The notes: generated by a model not told the origin, from the letters alone. A stretch of DNA of 9,884 nucleotides from Bauldia sp. (GCA_020442095.1 JAGRKY010000030.1:1-9884); one strand, 5' to 3'; shown: positions 1 through 6,820, numbered from the stretch's first letter. Made by a program: numbers and translations.

Positions 1-1660
1 CGTCGAAGAGCGCGTCGGGGCTGACCGAGACCCCGACCCGGTCGCGGATCAGGCCGGCAAGCCGGACCTTGTTGGCCCGCTTGACGGTCGCGAAGCGGCC
101 CTGGAAGGAGACGTCGTCGGCAAGCGCGTTGACCGCTTCGAGCTGGTTGACGTCGTCGAGGACGCCGGGTCCGGTCGCCTCGACCAGCAGCGCGGTCAGG
201 TCGGGGTTGGCCTGCATCAGCCAGCGCCGCATCGTGATCCCGTTGGTCTTGTTGGTGATGCGATCCGGAAAGAGCCTGTGGAGGTTGTGGAACACCGTCT
301 CCTTCATCAGCTCGGTATGGAGCGCCGAGACGCCGTTCACCTTGTGCGAGCCGACAAAGGCGAGCTGGCCCATCCGCACCCGCCGGCCGTTATTCTCGTC
401 GACCAGCGACAGCGAGGCGAGCAGGTCGGTATCGGCATCCAGCACCTCGCGCGCTTCCGCCAGCAGCCGCGCGTTGATCTCGTAGATGATCTGCATGTGG
501 CGCGGCAGCAGCCGCTCCATCAGCCCGACCGGCCAGCTTTCCAGCGCCTCGGGAAGCAGGGTGTGGTTGGTGTAGCTGATGGTGCCGCGGGTGATCGTCC
601 AGGCGGTGCTCCACGGGATGCCGTTGAGGTCGACGAGGATCCGCATCAGCTCGGCGACCGCGATCGACGGGTGGGTATCGTTGAGCTGGATCGCCACCTT
701 GTCCGGCAGGCTCTCGAGCGAGCCGAACTGCTTGATGTGGCGGCGGACGAGGTCCTGGAGCGAGGCCGAGACGAAGAAATATTCCTGGCGCAGGCGCAGC
801 TCCAGGCCGGCCGCGGTCGAATCCGCCGGATAGAGGACGCGGGTGATGGTCTCCGCCCGGGTCAGGTCGGCGAGCGCGCCGACATGGTCGCCCGAGTTGA
901 ATTCCTCGAGGCTGATCGGATTGACGGCGCGCGCGCTCCACAGGCGAAGCGTGTTCACCCGCGCCCCGCGCCAGCCGACGATCGGCGTGTCATAGGCGAT
1001 CGCGAACACCCTTTCCTGCGGCATCCAGCGCTGGCGCACGGTGTCGCCGGCCATGCCATCGCTCTCGACGCTGCCGCCGAAGCCGACGTTATAGGCCGCC
1101 TCGCGCCGCTCGAATTCCCAGAGATTGCCGTCCGACAGCCAGTCCTCGGGCAGCTCGATCTGCTTGCCGTCGCGGATCTCCTGGTGGAAGAGGCCGTGGA
1201 CGTAGCGGATGCCGTAGCCATAGGCCGGGATGCCGACGGTCGCCATGCTCTCCATGAAGCAGGCGGCGAGCCGGCCGAGGCCGCCATTGCCCAGCGCCGC
1301 GTCGGGTTCGAGCGCCTCGATCGCCTCGAGCGACACGCCGAGGTCGCGCAAGGCGGCGGTGATCGGCGCGACCAGCCCGAGATTCGACATGGCGTCGCGA
1401 AGCAGGCGGCCGATCAGGAATTCGACCGAGAGGTAATAGACCCGCTTCGCCTCGGTCCGGTAGGCGCCGCGGGTCGATTCCATCCACGGGTCGATGGCCC
1501 GGTCGCGGACGACGAGGATCGTCGCCGCCAGCCAGTCATGCGGCTTGGCGACGATCGGGTCCTTTCCGATCGCATAGGCAAGCTTGTCGACAATCTCGGC
1601 CTTGAGGCTTTCCGCGTCGACGCGGCGCGGCTGCGGATCGATGGCGTCCATCTTGTCCAT
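1..1660 (-). CDS. glgP: Glycogen phosphorylase, N-terminal ~553 residues (C-terminus beyond left edge)
   Basis: This PLP-dependent GT35 enzyme splits alpha-1,4-glucan ends with phosphate to give glucose-1-phosphate in the cytoplasm. The minus-strand frame is open from the start to the window edge. Family signatures appear in order: KRVYYLSVEFLIGR near residue 72, a GGLGRLAACF stretch, QLNDTHPSIAVAEL near 323, YTNHTLLPEALE near 360 and TNKTNGITMRRWL near 468. It is cut at VSVSPDALFD, just before the expected VKRIHEYKRQ-type motif. The family usually has about 800-840 residues, so roughly a third, including the PLP lysine, is outside. The start is ATG at 1660. A second in-frame ATG at 1651 has AGGA about 8 nt upstream and may be the real start. 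A long plus-strand ORF opposite this gene is a codon-bias shadow. The gene is divergent from dctP. The family call is secure from the motifs. Confidence 0.97.
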   Translation of the reverse strand, partial: MDKMDAIDPQPRRVDAESLKAEIVDKLAYAIGKDPIVAKPHDWLAATILVVRDRAIDPWMESTRGAYRTEAKRVYYLSVEFLIGRLLRDAMSNLGLVAPITAALRDLGVSLEAIEALEPDAALGNGGLGRLAACFMESMATVGIPAYGYGIRYVHGLFHQEIRDGKQIELPEDWLSDGNLWEFERREAAYNVGFGGSVESDGMAGDTVRQRWMPQERVFAIAYDTPIVGWRGARVNTLRLWSARAVNPISLEEFNSGDHVGALADLTRAETITRVLYPADSTAAGLELRLRQEYFFVSASLQDLVRRHIKQFGSLESLPDKVAIQLNDTHPSIAVAELMRILVDLNGIPWSTAWTITRGTISYTNHTLLPEALESWPVGLMERLLPRHMQIIYEINARLLAEAREVLDADTDLLASLSLVDENNGRRVRMGQLAFVGSHKVNGVSALHTELMKETVFHNLHRLFPDRITNKTNGITMRRWLMQANPDLTALLVEATGPGVLDDVNQLEAVNALADDVSFQGRFATVKRANKVRLAGLIRDRVGVSVSPDALFD

Positions 1661-1690
1661 CCTGCGGAATGTGGTTTCGAAGCGGAGCGA

Positions 1691-1726
1691 ATGAAGGCCC
1701 TGCCTCTACCGCAGAGCAGGATTCAT
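1691..1726 (-). promoter_or_regulatory. Imperfect inverted repeat in the glgP leader
   Basis: Nested complementary arms are visible: ATGAA (1691-1695) with TTCAT (1722-1726), CCTGC (1699-1703) with GCAGG (1716-1720), and TCT (1705-1707) with AGA (1713-1715). They surround the 5-nt loop ACCGC. This gives about 13 base pairs with one internal loop and one bulged base. It lies about 30-65 nt upstream of the glgP start and would form a leader hairpin if transcription begins further upstream. Any regulatory role is an inference; it could be chance in GC-rich DNA. Confidence 0.35.
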
Positions 1727-1787
1727 GCCTAGTCCCCCTCTCCGCCATCACGGCCGATCCGCGGCGCCGGCGGCGCCGGAACGCCCG

Positions 1788-1806
1788 CAACCGCCCGCCG
1801 CGGTTG
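1788..1806. promoter_or_regulatory. 19-bp perfect palindrome, candidate operator upstream of dctP
   Basis: The sequence CAACCGC-CCGCC-GCGGTTG has perfect 7-bp arms around a 5-bp spacer. It ends 4 bp before a candidate -35 hexamer at 1811 and lies about 100 bp upstream of dctP. Twofold-symmetric sites of this size in this position are typical binding sites for dimeric regulators. No regulator gene is present in the window to pair with it, so its identity is unknown. It could instead be a GC-rich coincidence. Confidence 0.45.
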
Positions 1807-1810
1807 GGAT

Positions 1811-1839
1811 TTGGTGGCTCTCGCGGAATAGTCTACGAT
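1811..1839 (+). promoter_or_regulatory. Candidate sigma-70-like promoter for dctPQM
   Basis: TTGGTG (1811-1816) and TACGAT (1834-1839) are separated by exactly 17 bp, inside a local drop in GC content. The match is partial: the TTG of the -35 box, and T, A and the final AT of the -10 box. Transcription would begin near 1846 and give a leader of about 60 nt before dctP. The leader contains an A-rich stretch and an A8 run just before the ribosome binding site. The assignment rests on pattern only. Confidence 0.4.
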
Positions 1840-1905
1840 ACCGGCAAATATAAAAAACCAAAGGGCCAGACCGTCGGGCCTGAAAAAAAATGGGAGGAAG
1901 ATTTC

Positions 1906-2919
1906 ATGCGACTTGGTGCGCTACTCATCTCCGCGACGGTTTCGGTTCTCTGCGTCATGCCGGCCGCTGCACAGAAGACCACGCTTCGTATCCAGACCCA
2001 CTACGCCCCCGAGACGATATCCGGCAAGAATGCCGCGCAGTTCGTCGACAACGTCCAGACGATGTCGAACGGCGATATCACCATCGAGATGTTCTATTCT
2101 TCATCGGTGGTTGCCTCGGTCGAGACCTTCGATGCCGCCGCCAATGGCATCCTCGATTGCGACATGACCGGCGGCGCCTACCAGACGGGCAAGAATCCGG
2201 CCTTCCAGTTCGTCGGCGACATCATGGGCGGCTATGACACGCCGTTCCAGCAGCTCGGCTGGCTCTATACCGGCGGCGGCCTCGAGGCGGCCCAGAAGCT
2301 CTACAACAAATACGGCATGCAGCTGATCGGCTGGTGGGTCGTCGGGCAGGAATCGCTCGCTTCCTCCAAGCCGCTGAAAGGCGTCGCCGATCTCAAGGAC
2401 TGGAAGTTCCGCTCGCCGCCGGGCATGGAGACCAAGATCTTCGAGAAGCTTGGCGCCAAGCCGGTCGTCATGGACTTCACCGAGGTCTTCACCGCCCTGC
2501 AGTCCGGCATCATCGACGGCGCCGACGCCTCGATCCTCGCCAACAACAAGGGCATGGGCCTCTATGACGTCGCCGGCAACGCGACCTATCCGGGCTTCCA
2601 TTCGATGCCGTCCGACCACCTCGCCTGCAACAAGCAGGTCTGGGACGCGATGCCGGAATACCAGAAGCGCATCATGGAGGTCGCCATGGGCAACCTGGCG
2701 CTCCAGCAGGCGCTGACATCGGCCAAGGCGAATGCCGAGGCGGCGCGCGACCTCAAGGCCGCCGGCGTCCAGGTCTGGGACTGGTCGCCGGAGGACCGCG
2801 CGGCGTTCCGTGCGGCAGCGATCTCGACCTGGCCGGAATTCGCCACCACCCCCGAGGCCAAGGATCTGGTCGCCAGCCACGAGGCCTATCTCAAGGCGAT
2901 CGGCGTCCTGCCGGAATAA
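1906..2919 (+). CDS. dctP: TRAP transporter periplasmic solute-binding protein (DctP family)
   Basis: This is the periplasmic receptor of a TRAP transporter; it captures the substrate, usually an organic acid, and delivers it to the DctQM membrane complex. The protein has 337 residues, normal for the family. The start is ATG at 1906 with a strong GGGAGGAAG site at 1892-1900; in-frame extension to 1669 is rejected because it would bury the signal peptide. Residues 1-22 form a signal peptide ending MPAAA before Q23. The family core appears as KFRSPPGM, with R169 in the position of the conserved carboxylate-binding arginine, then LGAKPVVMDFTEVFTALQSGIIDGAD. The later GLYDVAGNATYPGFHSMPSD stretch resembles the 2-oxoacid/chloroaromatic (TakP/FcbT1-like) branch more than classical C4-dicarboxylate DctP. 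The substrate cannot be read from sequence. It is the first gene of dctPQM. Confidence 0.93.
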   Translation: MRLGALLISATVSVLCVMPAAAQKTTLRIQTHYAPETISGKNAAQFVDNVQTMSNGDITIEMFYSSSVVASVETFDAAANGILDCDMTGGAYQTGKNPAFQFVGDIMGGYDTPFQQLGWLYTGGGLEAAQKLYNKYGMQLIGWWVVGQESLASSKPLKGVADLKDWKFRSPPGMETKIFEKLGAKPVVMDFTEVFTALQSGIIDGADASILANNKGMGLYDVAGNATYPGFHSMPSDHLACNKQVWDAMPEYQKRIMEVAMGNLALQQALTSAKANAEAARDLKAAGVQVWDWSPEDRAAFRAAAISTWPEFATTPEAKDLVASHEAYLKAIGVLPE

Positions 2920-2947
2920 CCCCGGTGCCACTTCGCGCATAGCGGAT

Positions 2948-2973
2948 CGGGCGGGTCCTTCAGGGCCCGCCCG
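2948..2973 (+). terminator. Strong hairpin between dctP and dctQ (attenuator or mRNA-stabilising element)
   Basis: An 11-bp stem is visible: C plus GGGCGGGTCC (2948-2958) pairs with GGGCCCGCCC plus G (2963-2973), with one T-G wobble and a TTCA loop. It follows the dctP stop by 28 nt and precedes the dctQ ribosome binding site by 9 nt. No T-run follows, so it is not a classical intrinsic terminator. Hairpins in this position in binding-protein transport operons are known to stabilise the upstream mRNA or to reduce read-through, so the receptor is made in excess over the membrane subunits. That role is inferred here. Confidence 0.6.
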
Positions 2974-2982
2974 GATTGTCTC

Positions 2983-2990
2983 GGGGAGGA
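2983..2990 (+). promoter_or_regulatory. Ribosome binding site that selects the GTG start of dctQ
   Basis: GGGGAGGA ends 6 nt before GTG at 2997. This makes GTG 2997 the likely start rather than the in-frame TTG at 2976, whose codons would run through this site. Confidence 0.75.
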
Positions 2991-2996
2991 ATAGGG

Positions 2997-3812
2997 GTGG
3001 ACGGGCAAAGCCTCTGGCTGGGGCCGCTGCGGCGGCCGATGTGGTACCTGATGGTCGCGCTGCTGACCGTGACCGGGCTGATATGGCTCTGGCTGGCGAG
3101 CGGTGCGCTGTTCTTCGGCAGCGACGTCAACATGCAGACGATCCTGCGGCCGGGCGACCATACGCTCGTCCGCGCCTTCCTGTGGATCCTGCTCGCCACC
3201 GCGATCGTCACCGCCCTCTACCTGTCCGACACCCGCGGCAGCATCGAGGTCGAGCCGACCGGCCCCCTCGACATCCTGTCGCTGATCCTCGGCCGGGTGG
3301 CGATGATCGCGGTCGTCGTCGTCGTCTGCGTGATGTTCTACGAGGTCGTCGCCCGCTACGTCTTCTCCAAGCCGACGCTGTGGGCCAACGAGATGTCCCT
3401 GTGGATCGCCGGCTTCGTCTTCCTGCTCGCCGGGCTCTACGCCATGCAGCAGCGAAGCCACATCCGCATCTATGTCATCTACGACCTGATGCCGCGCTGG
3501 GCGCAGAAGGCGGCCGACACGGCGACGGTGCTGCTGATCTGGGCTTTCTTCGTCTCGCTGCTCTGGGGCAGCTACGACGAGGTGCTGGCCAAGCTGATGC
3601 GGATGGAGACCTTCGGCACCGCCTGGGATCCGCCGCTCCCCGCCACGGTCAAGACCGCGATCCTGGTGATCATCGGGCTCGTCACCCTGCAGGCGACGTC
3701 CAACCTGATCGCCGACTGGAGCAAGGTGGTCGACCATCACGTCGGCGACGAGGTCGACGAGCAGGAAATCGAACAGATTCGCAAGGCGGTGGGAGCCGAC
3801 GACAATGGTTGA
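2997..3812 (+). CDS. dctQ: TRAP transporter small membrane subunit (DctQ family), N-terminally extended
   Basis: This is the small integral membrane subunit that pairs with DctM in the inner membrane. It is predicted at 271 residues from GTG 2997, against roughly 160-200 for a typical DctQ. The DctQ core starts near residue 91. It shows ARYVFSKPTLWANEMSLWIAG (about 119-139) and RSHIRIYVIYDLMP (about 153-166), matching the usual RYVF..P..W..E and R..HI pattern. The extra N-terminal 90 residues carry two more hydrophobic segments (about 16-40 and 57-76), giving about six membrane segments instead of four. The C-terminal tail is charged (DEVDEQEIEQIRKAVGADD). The gene sits 77 nt after dctP and overlaps dctM by 8 nt, implying translational coupling. 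The extension is most likely a subfamily trait, not an error, because it is in frame, hydrophobic and has its own start site. Confidence 0.88.
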   Translation: MDGQSLWLGPLRRPMWYLMVALLTVTGLIWLWLASGALFFGSDVNMQTILRPGDHTLVRAFLWILLATAIVTALYLSDTRGSIEVEPTGPLDILSLILGRVAMIAVVVVVCVMFYEVVARYVFSKPTLWANEMSLWIAGFVFLLAGLYAMQQRSHIRIYVIYDLMPRWAQKAADTATVLLIWAFFVSLLWGSYDEVLAKLMRMETFGTAWDPPLPATVKTAILVIIGLVTLQATSNLIADWSKVVDHHVGDEVDEQEIEQIRKAVGADDNG

Positions 3813-5391
3813 TATCGGCACCCTCAGCCTGATCCTCCTGATCGCGATGTTCGTGTTGCTGGCGATCGGCATGCCGCTCGGATTCGCCTCGGCCTTCCTC
3901 GCCGTCGTCACGCTGGTGCTGAAATTCGGCCCCGACCTGCTCTACGGCGATTTCGGCCGCGGACCGCTCAACGTCCTCGGCCAGGCCATCTACCGCCAGA
4001 TGACCAACTATGTGCTGATCTCGATCCCGCTGTTCATCTTCATGGCCTCGCTGCTCGAGCGATCCGGCATCGCGCGCGACATGTACACCTCGCTCAACAT
4101 GTGGCTGTCGCGGACCCGGGGCGGCATCGCGCTGGTCACCTCGATCATGGCGGTCATCATGGCGGCGATGTCGGGCATCATCGGCGGCGAGGTGGTGCTG
4201 CTCGGTCTCATCGCGCTGCCGCAGATGTTGCGGCTCGGCTATAACCAGAAATTCGCGGTCGGGACGATCTGCGCCTCGGGCAGCCTCGGCACGATGATCC
4301 CGCCCTCGATCGTGCTGATCTTCTACGGGCTGATCACCGAGACATCGATCCAGGCGCTGTTCACCGCCGCCTTCCTGCCGGGCTTCATGCTCGCCTCCTT
4401 CTACGTCATCTACATCCTGTTCCGCGCCAATCTCAGGCCCGAACAGGCGCCGCTGCCGCCGCCCAACCCGGACGATCCCAGCGTCGGAGAGAAGCGGCTT
4501 CTCTTCCTCGCCTTCCTGGCGATCCTCGTGGTGATCGCTTCGGCGGCGCTGCTGGTGCGAAACCTCTTCCTGTCGGCGACGGGCTCGAACGTGCTGACCG
4601 AGGGGATGGAGCGGATACCGCTCGGCATGCCCGGAGACCTGCCCTGGATCGCCGGCGCGCTCGTCGTCGCGATCCTCCTTCTCGCCCTCCTCCGCCGCAC
4701 CCGCATCGCCTGGCAGATGGGCAAGGGTCTGGTCGCTCCGCTCATCGTCATCGGCGTCGTGCTCGGCTCGATCTATGGCGGCGTCACCGGCATCACCGAG
4801 GCCGCCGGCATGGGCGTCATCGCGGTCTTCGTCATTTCGCTGATCCGCCGCGAGATGACCTTCGAGATCGTCTGGGACAGCCTGATGCGGACGCTGAAGT
4901 CGACCGGCACGATCATCTGGGTGACGATCGGCGCGGCCTCGCTCGCCGCCGCCTATACGCTCGCCGGCGGGCCGACCTATGTCGCCAACCTGATCACCGG
5001 CATGGACCTGCCGGCGATGGGCATCATCCTGGTGATGATGGTGATCTTCCTGATCATGGGCATGTTCATGGACTGGGTCGGTATCGTGCTCCTGATCATG
5101 CCGGTCTTCCTGCCGATCGTCATGAAGCTGCCGCCGGAGGACATCGGCTTCTTCGCCCATGTCACGCCGTCGCAGGTGGCGATCTGGTTCGGCGTCACCT
5201 TCTGCATGAACATGCAGGTGAGCTTCCTGTCGCCGCCCTTCGGCCCCGCCGCCTTCTATCTGAAATCGGTGGCGCCGGAGAACATCACGCTGACCGCGAT
5301 CTTCGCCGGCTTCATGCCCTTCATCGTCATCCAGCTCATCGCGCTCACCGTCATGCTGTGCTGGCCACCGATCATCGCCGTCTTCCTGTAG
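3805..5391 (+). CDS. dctM: TRAP transporter large membrane subunit (DctM family), enlarged
   Basis: This is the membrane subunit that forms the ion-coupled transport channel. It has 528 residues, against about 425-440 for a typical DctM. ATG 3805 lies inside the end of dctQ (8-nt overlap), with GGTGGGAG upstream at 3788-3795. Hydrophobic segments run along the whole length. Recognisable parts are the N-terminal IGMPLGFASAFL, the ASGSLGTMIPPSIVLIFYG stretch near 153-171, GGVTGITEAAGMG near 326 (the usual G..TPTEAA motif), and the C-terminal MGMFMDWVGIVLLIMP. The extra length lies mainly between about residues 206 and 325: a Pro/Asp-rich loop (PPPNPDDPSVGEK), then hydrophobic segments around a soluble stretch. 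Enlarged DctQ and DctM together fit the 2-oxoacid/chloroaromatic-type TRAP branch. The family call is secure; the substrate is unknown. Confidence 0.93.
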   Translation: MVDIGTLSLILLIAMFVLLAIGMPLGFASAFLAVVTLVLKFGPDLLYGDFGRGPLNVLGQAIYRQMTNYVLISIPLFIFMASLLERSGIARDMYTSLNMWLSRTRGGIALVTSIMAVIMAAMSGIIGGEVVLLGLIALPQMLRLGYNQKFAVGTICASGSLGTMIPPSIVLIFYGLITETSIQALFTAAFLPGFMLASFYVIYILFRANLRPEQAPLPPPNPDDPSVGEKRLLFLAFLAILVVIASAALLVRNLFLSATGSNVLTEGMERIPLGMPGDLPWIAGALVVAILLLALLRRTRIAWQMGKGLVAPLIVIGVVLGSIYGGVTGITEAAGMGVIAVFVISLIRREMTFEIVWDSLMRTLKSTGTIIWVTIGAASLAAAYTLAGGPTYVANLITGMDLPAMGIILVMMVIFLIMGMFMDWVGIVLLIMPVFLPIVMKLPPEDIGFFAHVTPSQVAIWFGVTFCMNMQVSFLSPPFGPAAFYLKSVAPENITLTAIFAGFMPFIVIQLIALTVMLCWPPIIAVFL

Positions 5392-5416
5392 GGCGGCGGT
5401 GCATCAGCCCGCCGCC
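5392..5416. terminator. Hairpin across the convergent dctM/aroE ends
   Basis: GGCGGCGG (5392-5399) pairs perfectly with CCGCCGCC (5409-5416) around a 9-nt loop that contains the aroE-family stop codon. The dctM stop ends one base before the stem. It is the only structure at the 12-nt junction of two convergent genes and could slow transcription from both sides. There is no T-run on either strand, so intrinsic termination is doubtful. Confidence 0.4.
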
Positions 5417-6306
5417 AGGAAGGCGGCGCGCATCGTTTCAACATCGGCGGTCAGGCCGGTGAAATGCTCGAAGGCGCGAGCCGCCTGGAGGATCGCCATA
5501 TGGCCGCCGCCCATCGTCCGGCAACCCTTGGCGCGGGCGGTCCTGAGGAGTTCGGTTTCGATCGGGAAATAGACGATGTCGGCGACCCACATCGAAGGCC
5601 TGACCAGATCGTCGGGCACCGGTGAGCCGGGATGGCTGTCCATCCCGACCGGCGTCGCGTTGATGACGCCATCGGCCGCCGCGATTGCCCCGGCGAGGTT
5701 GGCGGCGACAACCACCCGGCCTCCCCCGAACTGGGCGTCGAGCTTTGCCACCAGCGCGGCCGCCCGGTCGGGCTCCGGATCGATGACCAGCAATCGGCCG
5801 ACGCCGGTTTCCATCAGCGCATGCGATACCGCTGCCCCGCCGCCACCGGCGCCGAGCAGCACGACCGTGTCGCGCCGCGCATCCCCGAGCTCGGCGCGGA
5901 ACGCCTCGCGGAATCCCCAGGAGTCGGTGTTATGGCCGATCCGCTCGCCGTCGCCGAAGACGACCGTATTCACCGCCCCGACGGCGCGCGCGCTGTCGGA
6001 GATCCGGCCGAGGTGGCGAAGGACCTCCTGCTTGTAGGGATGGGTGACGTTGACGCCGGCGAAGCCCTCCGCTTCCGCCCTGTCGAGAATCGCGCCGAGC
6101 GACGGCGTCGGCGGTCCCATCCTGTCGACGTCGAGCAGCCGGTATTCCAGAGCCAGGCCGCAATGACGCCCCGCCGCCTCGTGCATGGCGGGCGACCGCG
6201 ACTTCTGGATTCCCCTGCCGACCAGCCCGGTGAGGACATGGCCCTGCCGGGCGCGTGGTTCCCGCACGCCGGGAGTACCAGCTTCACCATCGATCTCCCG
6301 CTCCAC
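5404..6306 (-). CDS. aroE: Shikimate/quinate dehydrogenase family protein
   Basis: Enzymes of this family interconvert 3-dehydroshikimate and shikimate, or dehydroquinate and quinate, with NAD(P)H in the cytoplasm. About 300 residues from GTG 6306 (GGGGAGG just upstream, 4-nt spacing); GTG at 6267 is an alternative giving 287. In the 300-residue numbering, the substrate domain has SRSPAMHE (36-43), NVTHPYK with the catalytic lysine at 92, GAVNTV, and GHNTD with the catalytic aspartate at 128. The nucleotide domain has LLGAGGGGAAV (about 151-160). The second strand ends VIDPEPDR, with Asp176 where NADP-dependent AroE usually has an NRT-type basic loop. This suggests NAD use and perhaps a catabolic quinate/shikimate enzyme rather than the biosynthetic AroE. 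The gene is convergent with dctM and divergent from the secreted-protein gene. The family is secure; the exact substrate is not, so the symbol is tentative. Confidence 0.88.
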   Translation of the reverse strand: MEREIDGEAGTPGVREPRARQGHVLTGLVGRGIQKSRSPAMHEAAGRHCGLALEYRLLDVDRMGPPTPSLGAILDRAEAEGFAGVNVTHPYKQEVLRHLGRISDSARAVGAVNTVVFGDGERIGHNTDSWGFREAFRAELGDARRDTVVLLGAGGGGAAVSHALMETGVGRLLVIDPEPDRAAALVAKLDAQFGGGRVVVAANLAGAIAAADGVINATPVGMDSHPGSPVPDDLVRPSMWVADIVYFPIETELLRTARAKGCRTMGGGHMAILQAARAFEHFTGLTADVETMRAAFLAAG

Positions 6307-6405
6307 GTCGCCTCCCCGGGCATCGTCGCCGCCTTCTGGCGGACTGTTGTGCGAGCCTACAATATCGGCGGCAGCGTTTGGAAATGTGCGGAATCCGCGT
6401 AGGCT

Positions 6406-6432
6406 GCGCCCACCGGTCGGCGTGGGGGCGCC
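6406..6432 (+). promoter_or_regulatory. Candidate leader hairpin before the small secreted-protein gene
   Basis: GCGCCCAC (6406-6413) can pair with the segment from 6422 to about 6431 (GTGG...CGC) if two extra G residues bulge out. The stem ends about 4 nt before the GAGGAGGA ribosome binding site at 6436-6443, so it could influence ribosome access. The rest of the 145-bp aroE-family/secreted-gene gap shows TACAAT at 6358-6363 as a possible -10 box without a good -35 partner, and a separated 7-bp inverted repeat (AGCCTAC 6354-6360, GTAGGCT 6399-6405). Confidence 0.3.
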
Positions 6433-6451
6433 AGCGAGGAGGACCATCGCG

Positions 6452-6820
6452 ATGAAGCATCCCGGGCGAGCCTGCTTTTTCTCCACCATGATCGTGGCGT
6501 TCGGAGTGCCGGCGGCTGCCTTCGCCGCCGACCTCGGCACGCCGGAACCGATGGCCGGCATGTACTCCTACATGGCCGACGCCGCGTTGTTCCGCGACTG
6601 CGCTTCCGGCGAGCGCTATCCGGTCGCCTTCGAGGGCGACAACCGCGCGCTCGAAGCCGGCTACCTCGCCGTGGCGCCGGGGCCGGGCGCCGAGGTCCTG
6701 GTGAAGATAGAGGGCCGCATCGAGGAACGTCCGGCGATGGAAGGCGACGGCGTCGAGATCAGCGTCATCCCCGACCATTTCATCGGCGCGTATCCCGACA
6801 AGACCTGCGACAGCATGTAG
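6452..6820 (+). CDS. Small secreted protein, uncharacterised (NlpE-neighbour/COG3650-like)
   Basis: The product is a 122-residue exported protein with no assigned function. ATG 6452 has an excellent GAGGAGGA site 8 nt upstream; upstream in-frame extension is rejected because it would displace the signal peptide. Residues 1 to about 26 are a signal peptide (hydrophobic core MIVAFGVPAAAF, cleavage near AFAAD) with no lipobox cysteine at the cleavage point, so it is probably soluble in the periplasm. The mature part contains GMYSYMADAALFRDCASGE and a PVAFEGDN...LEAGYL stretch, then VKIEGRIEERPAMEGDG. From memory this pattern matches a family of small uncharacterised envelope proteins often annotated near NlpE/HslJ-type domains. 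The mature protein has only two cysteines, C50 and C119, which could form a disulfide. It stands alone and is convergent with the DUF429 gene (15-nt gap). Confidence 0.82.
   Translation: MKHPGRACFFSTMIVAFGVPAAAFAADLGTPEPMAGMYSYMADAALFRDCASGERYPVAFEGDNRALEAGYLAVAPGPGAEVLVKIEGRIEERPAMEGDGVEISVIPDHFIGAYPDKTCDSM

Noticed and set aside
278..1732. 484-residue plus-strand ORF opposite glgP
   Set aside because: It is antisense to a clear glycogen phosphorylase, has low-complexity Arg/Ala/Asp/Glu/His-rich composition with no recognisable domain, and is a common shadow of GC-rich codon bias.
1756..1783. GC-rich direct repeat of GCGGCGCCG in the glgP-dctP gap
   Set aside because: It is very short and built from a self-complementary GGCGCC unit; it is likely compositional and has no supporting context.
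2101..2940. 279-residue minus-strand ORF opposite dctP
   Set aside because: It is antisense to a well-defined binding protein with a signal peptide and shows no family features.
3682..5160. 492-residue minus-strand ORF opposite dctM, very rich in Asp, His, Glu, Arg and Gln
   Set aside because: Its composition is the antisense reflection of hydrophobic codons in DctM; there is no domain and no ribosome binding site of its own.
6307..6561. 85-residue N-terminal extension of the shikimate dehydrogenase-family ORF
   Set aside because: It overlaps the leader and start of the divergent secreted-protein gene, and its sequence is unlike the family; GTG 6306 with GGGGAGG is preferred.
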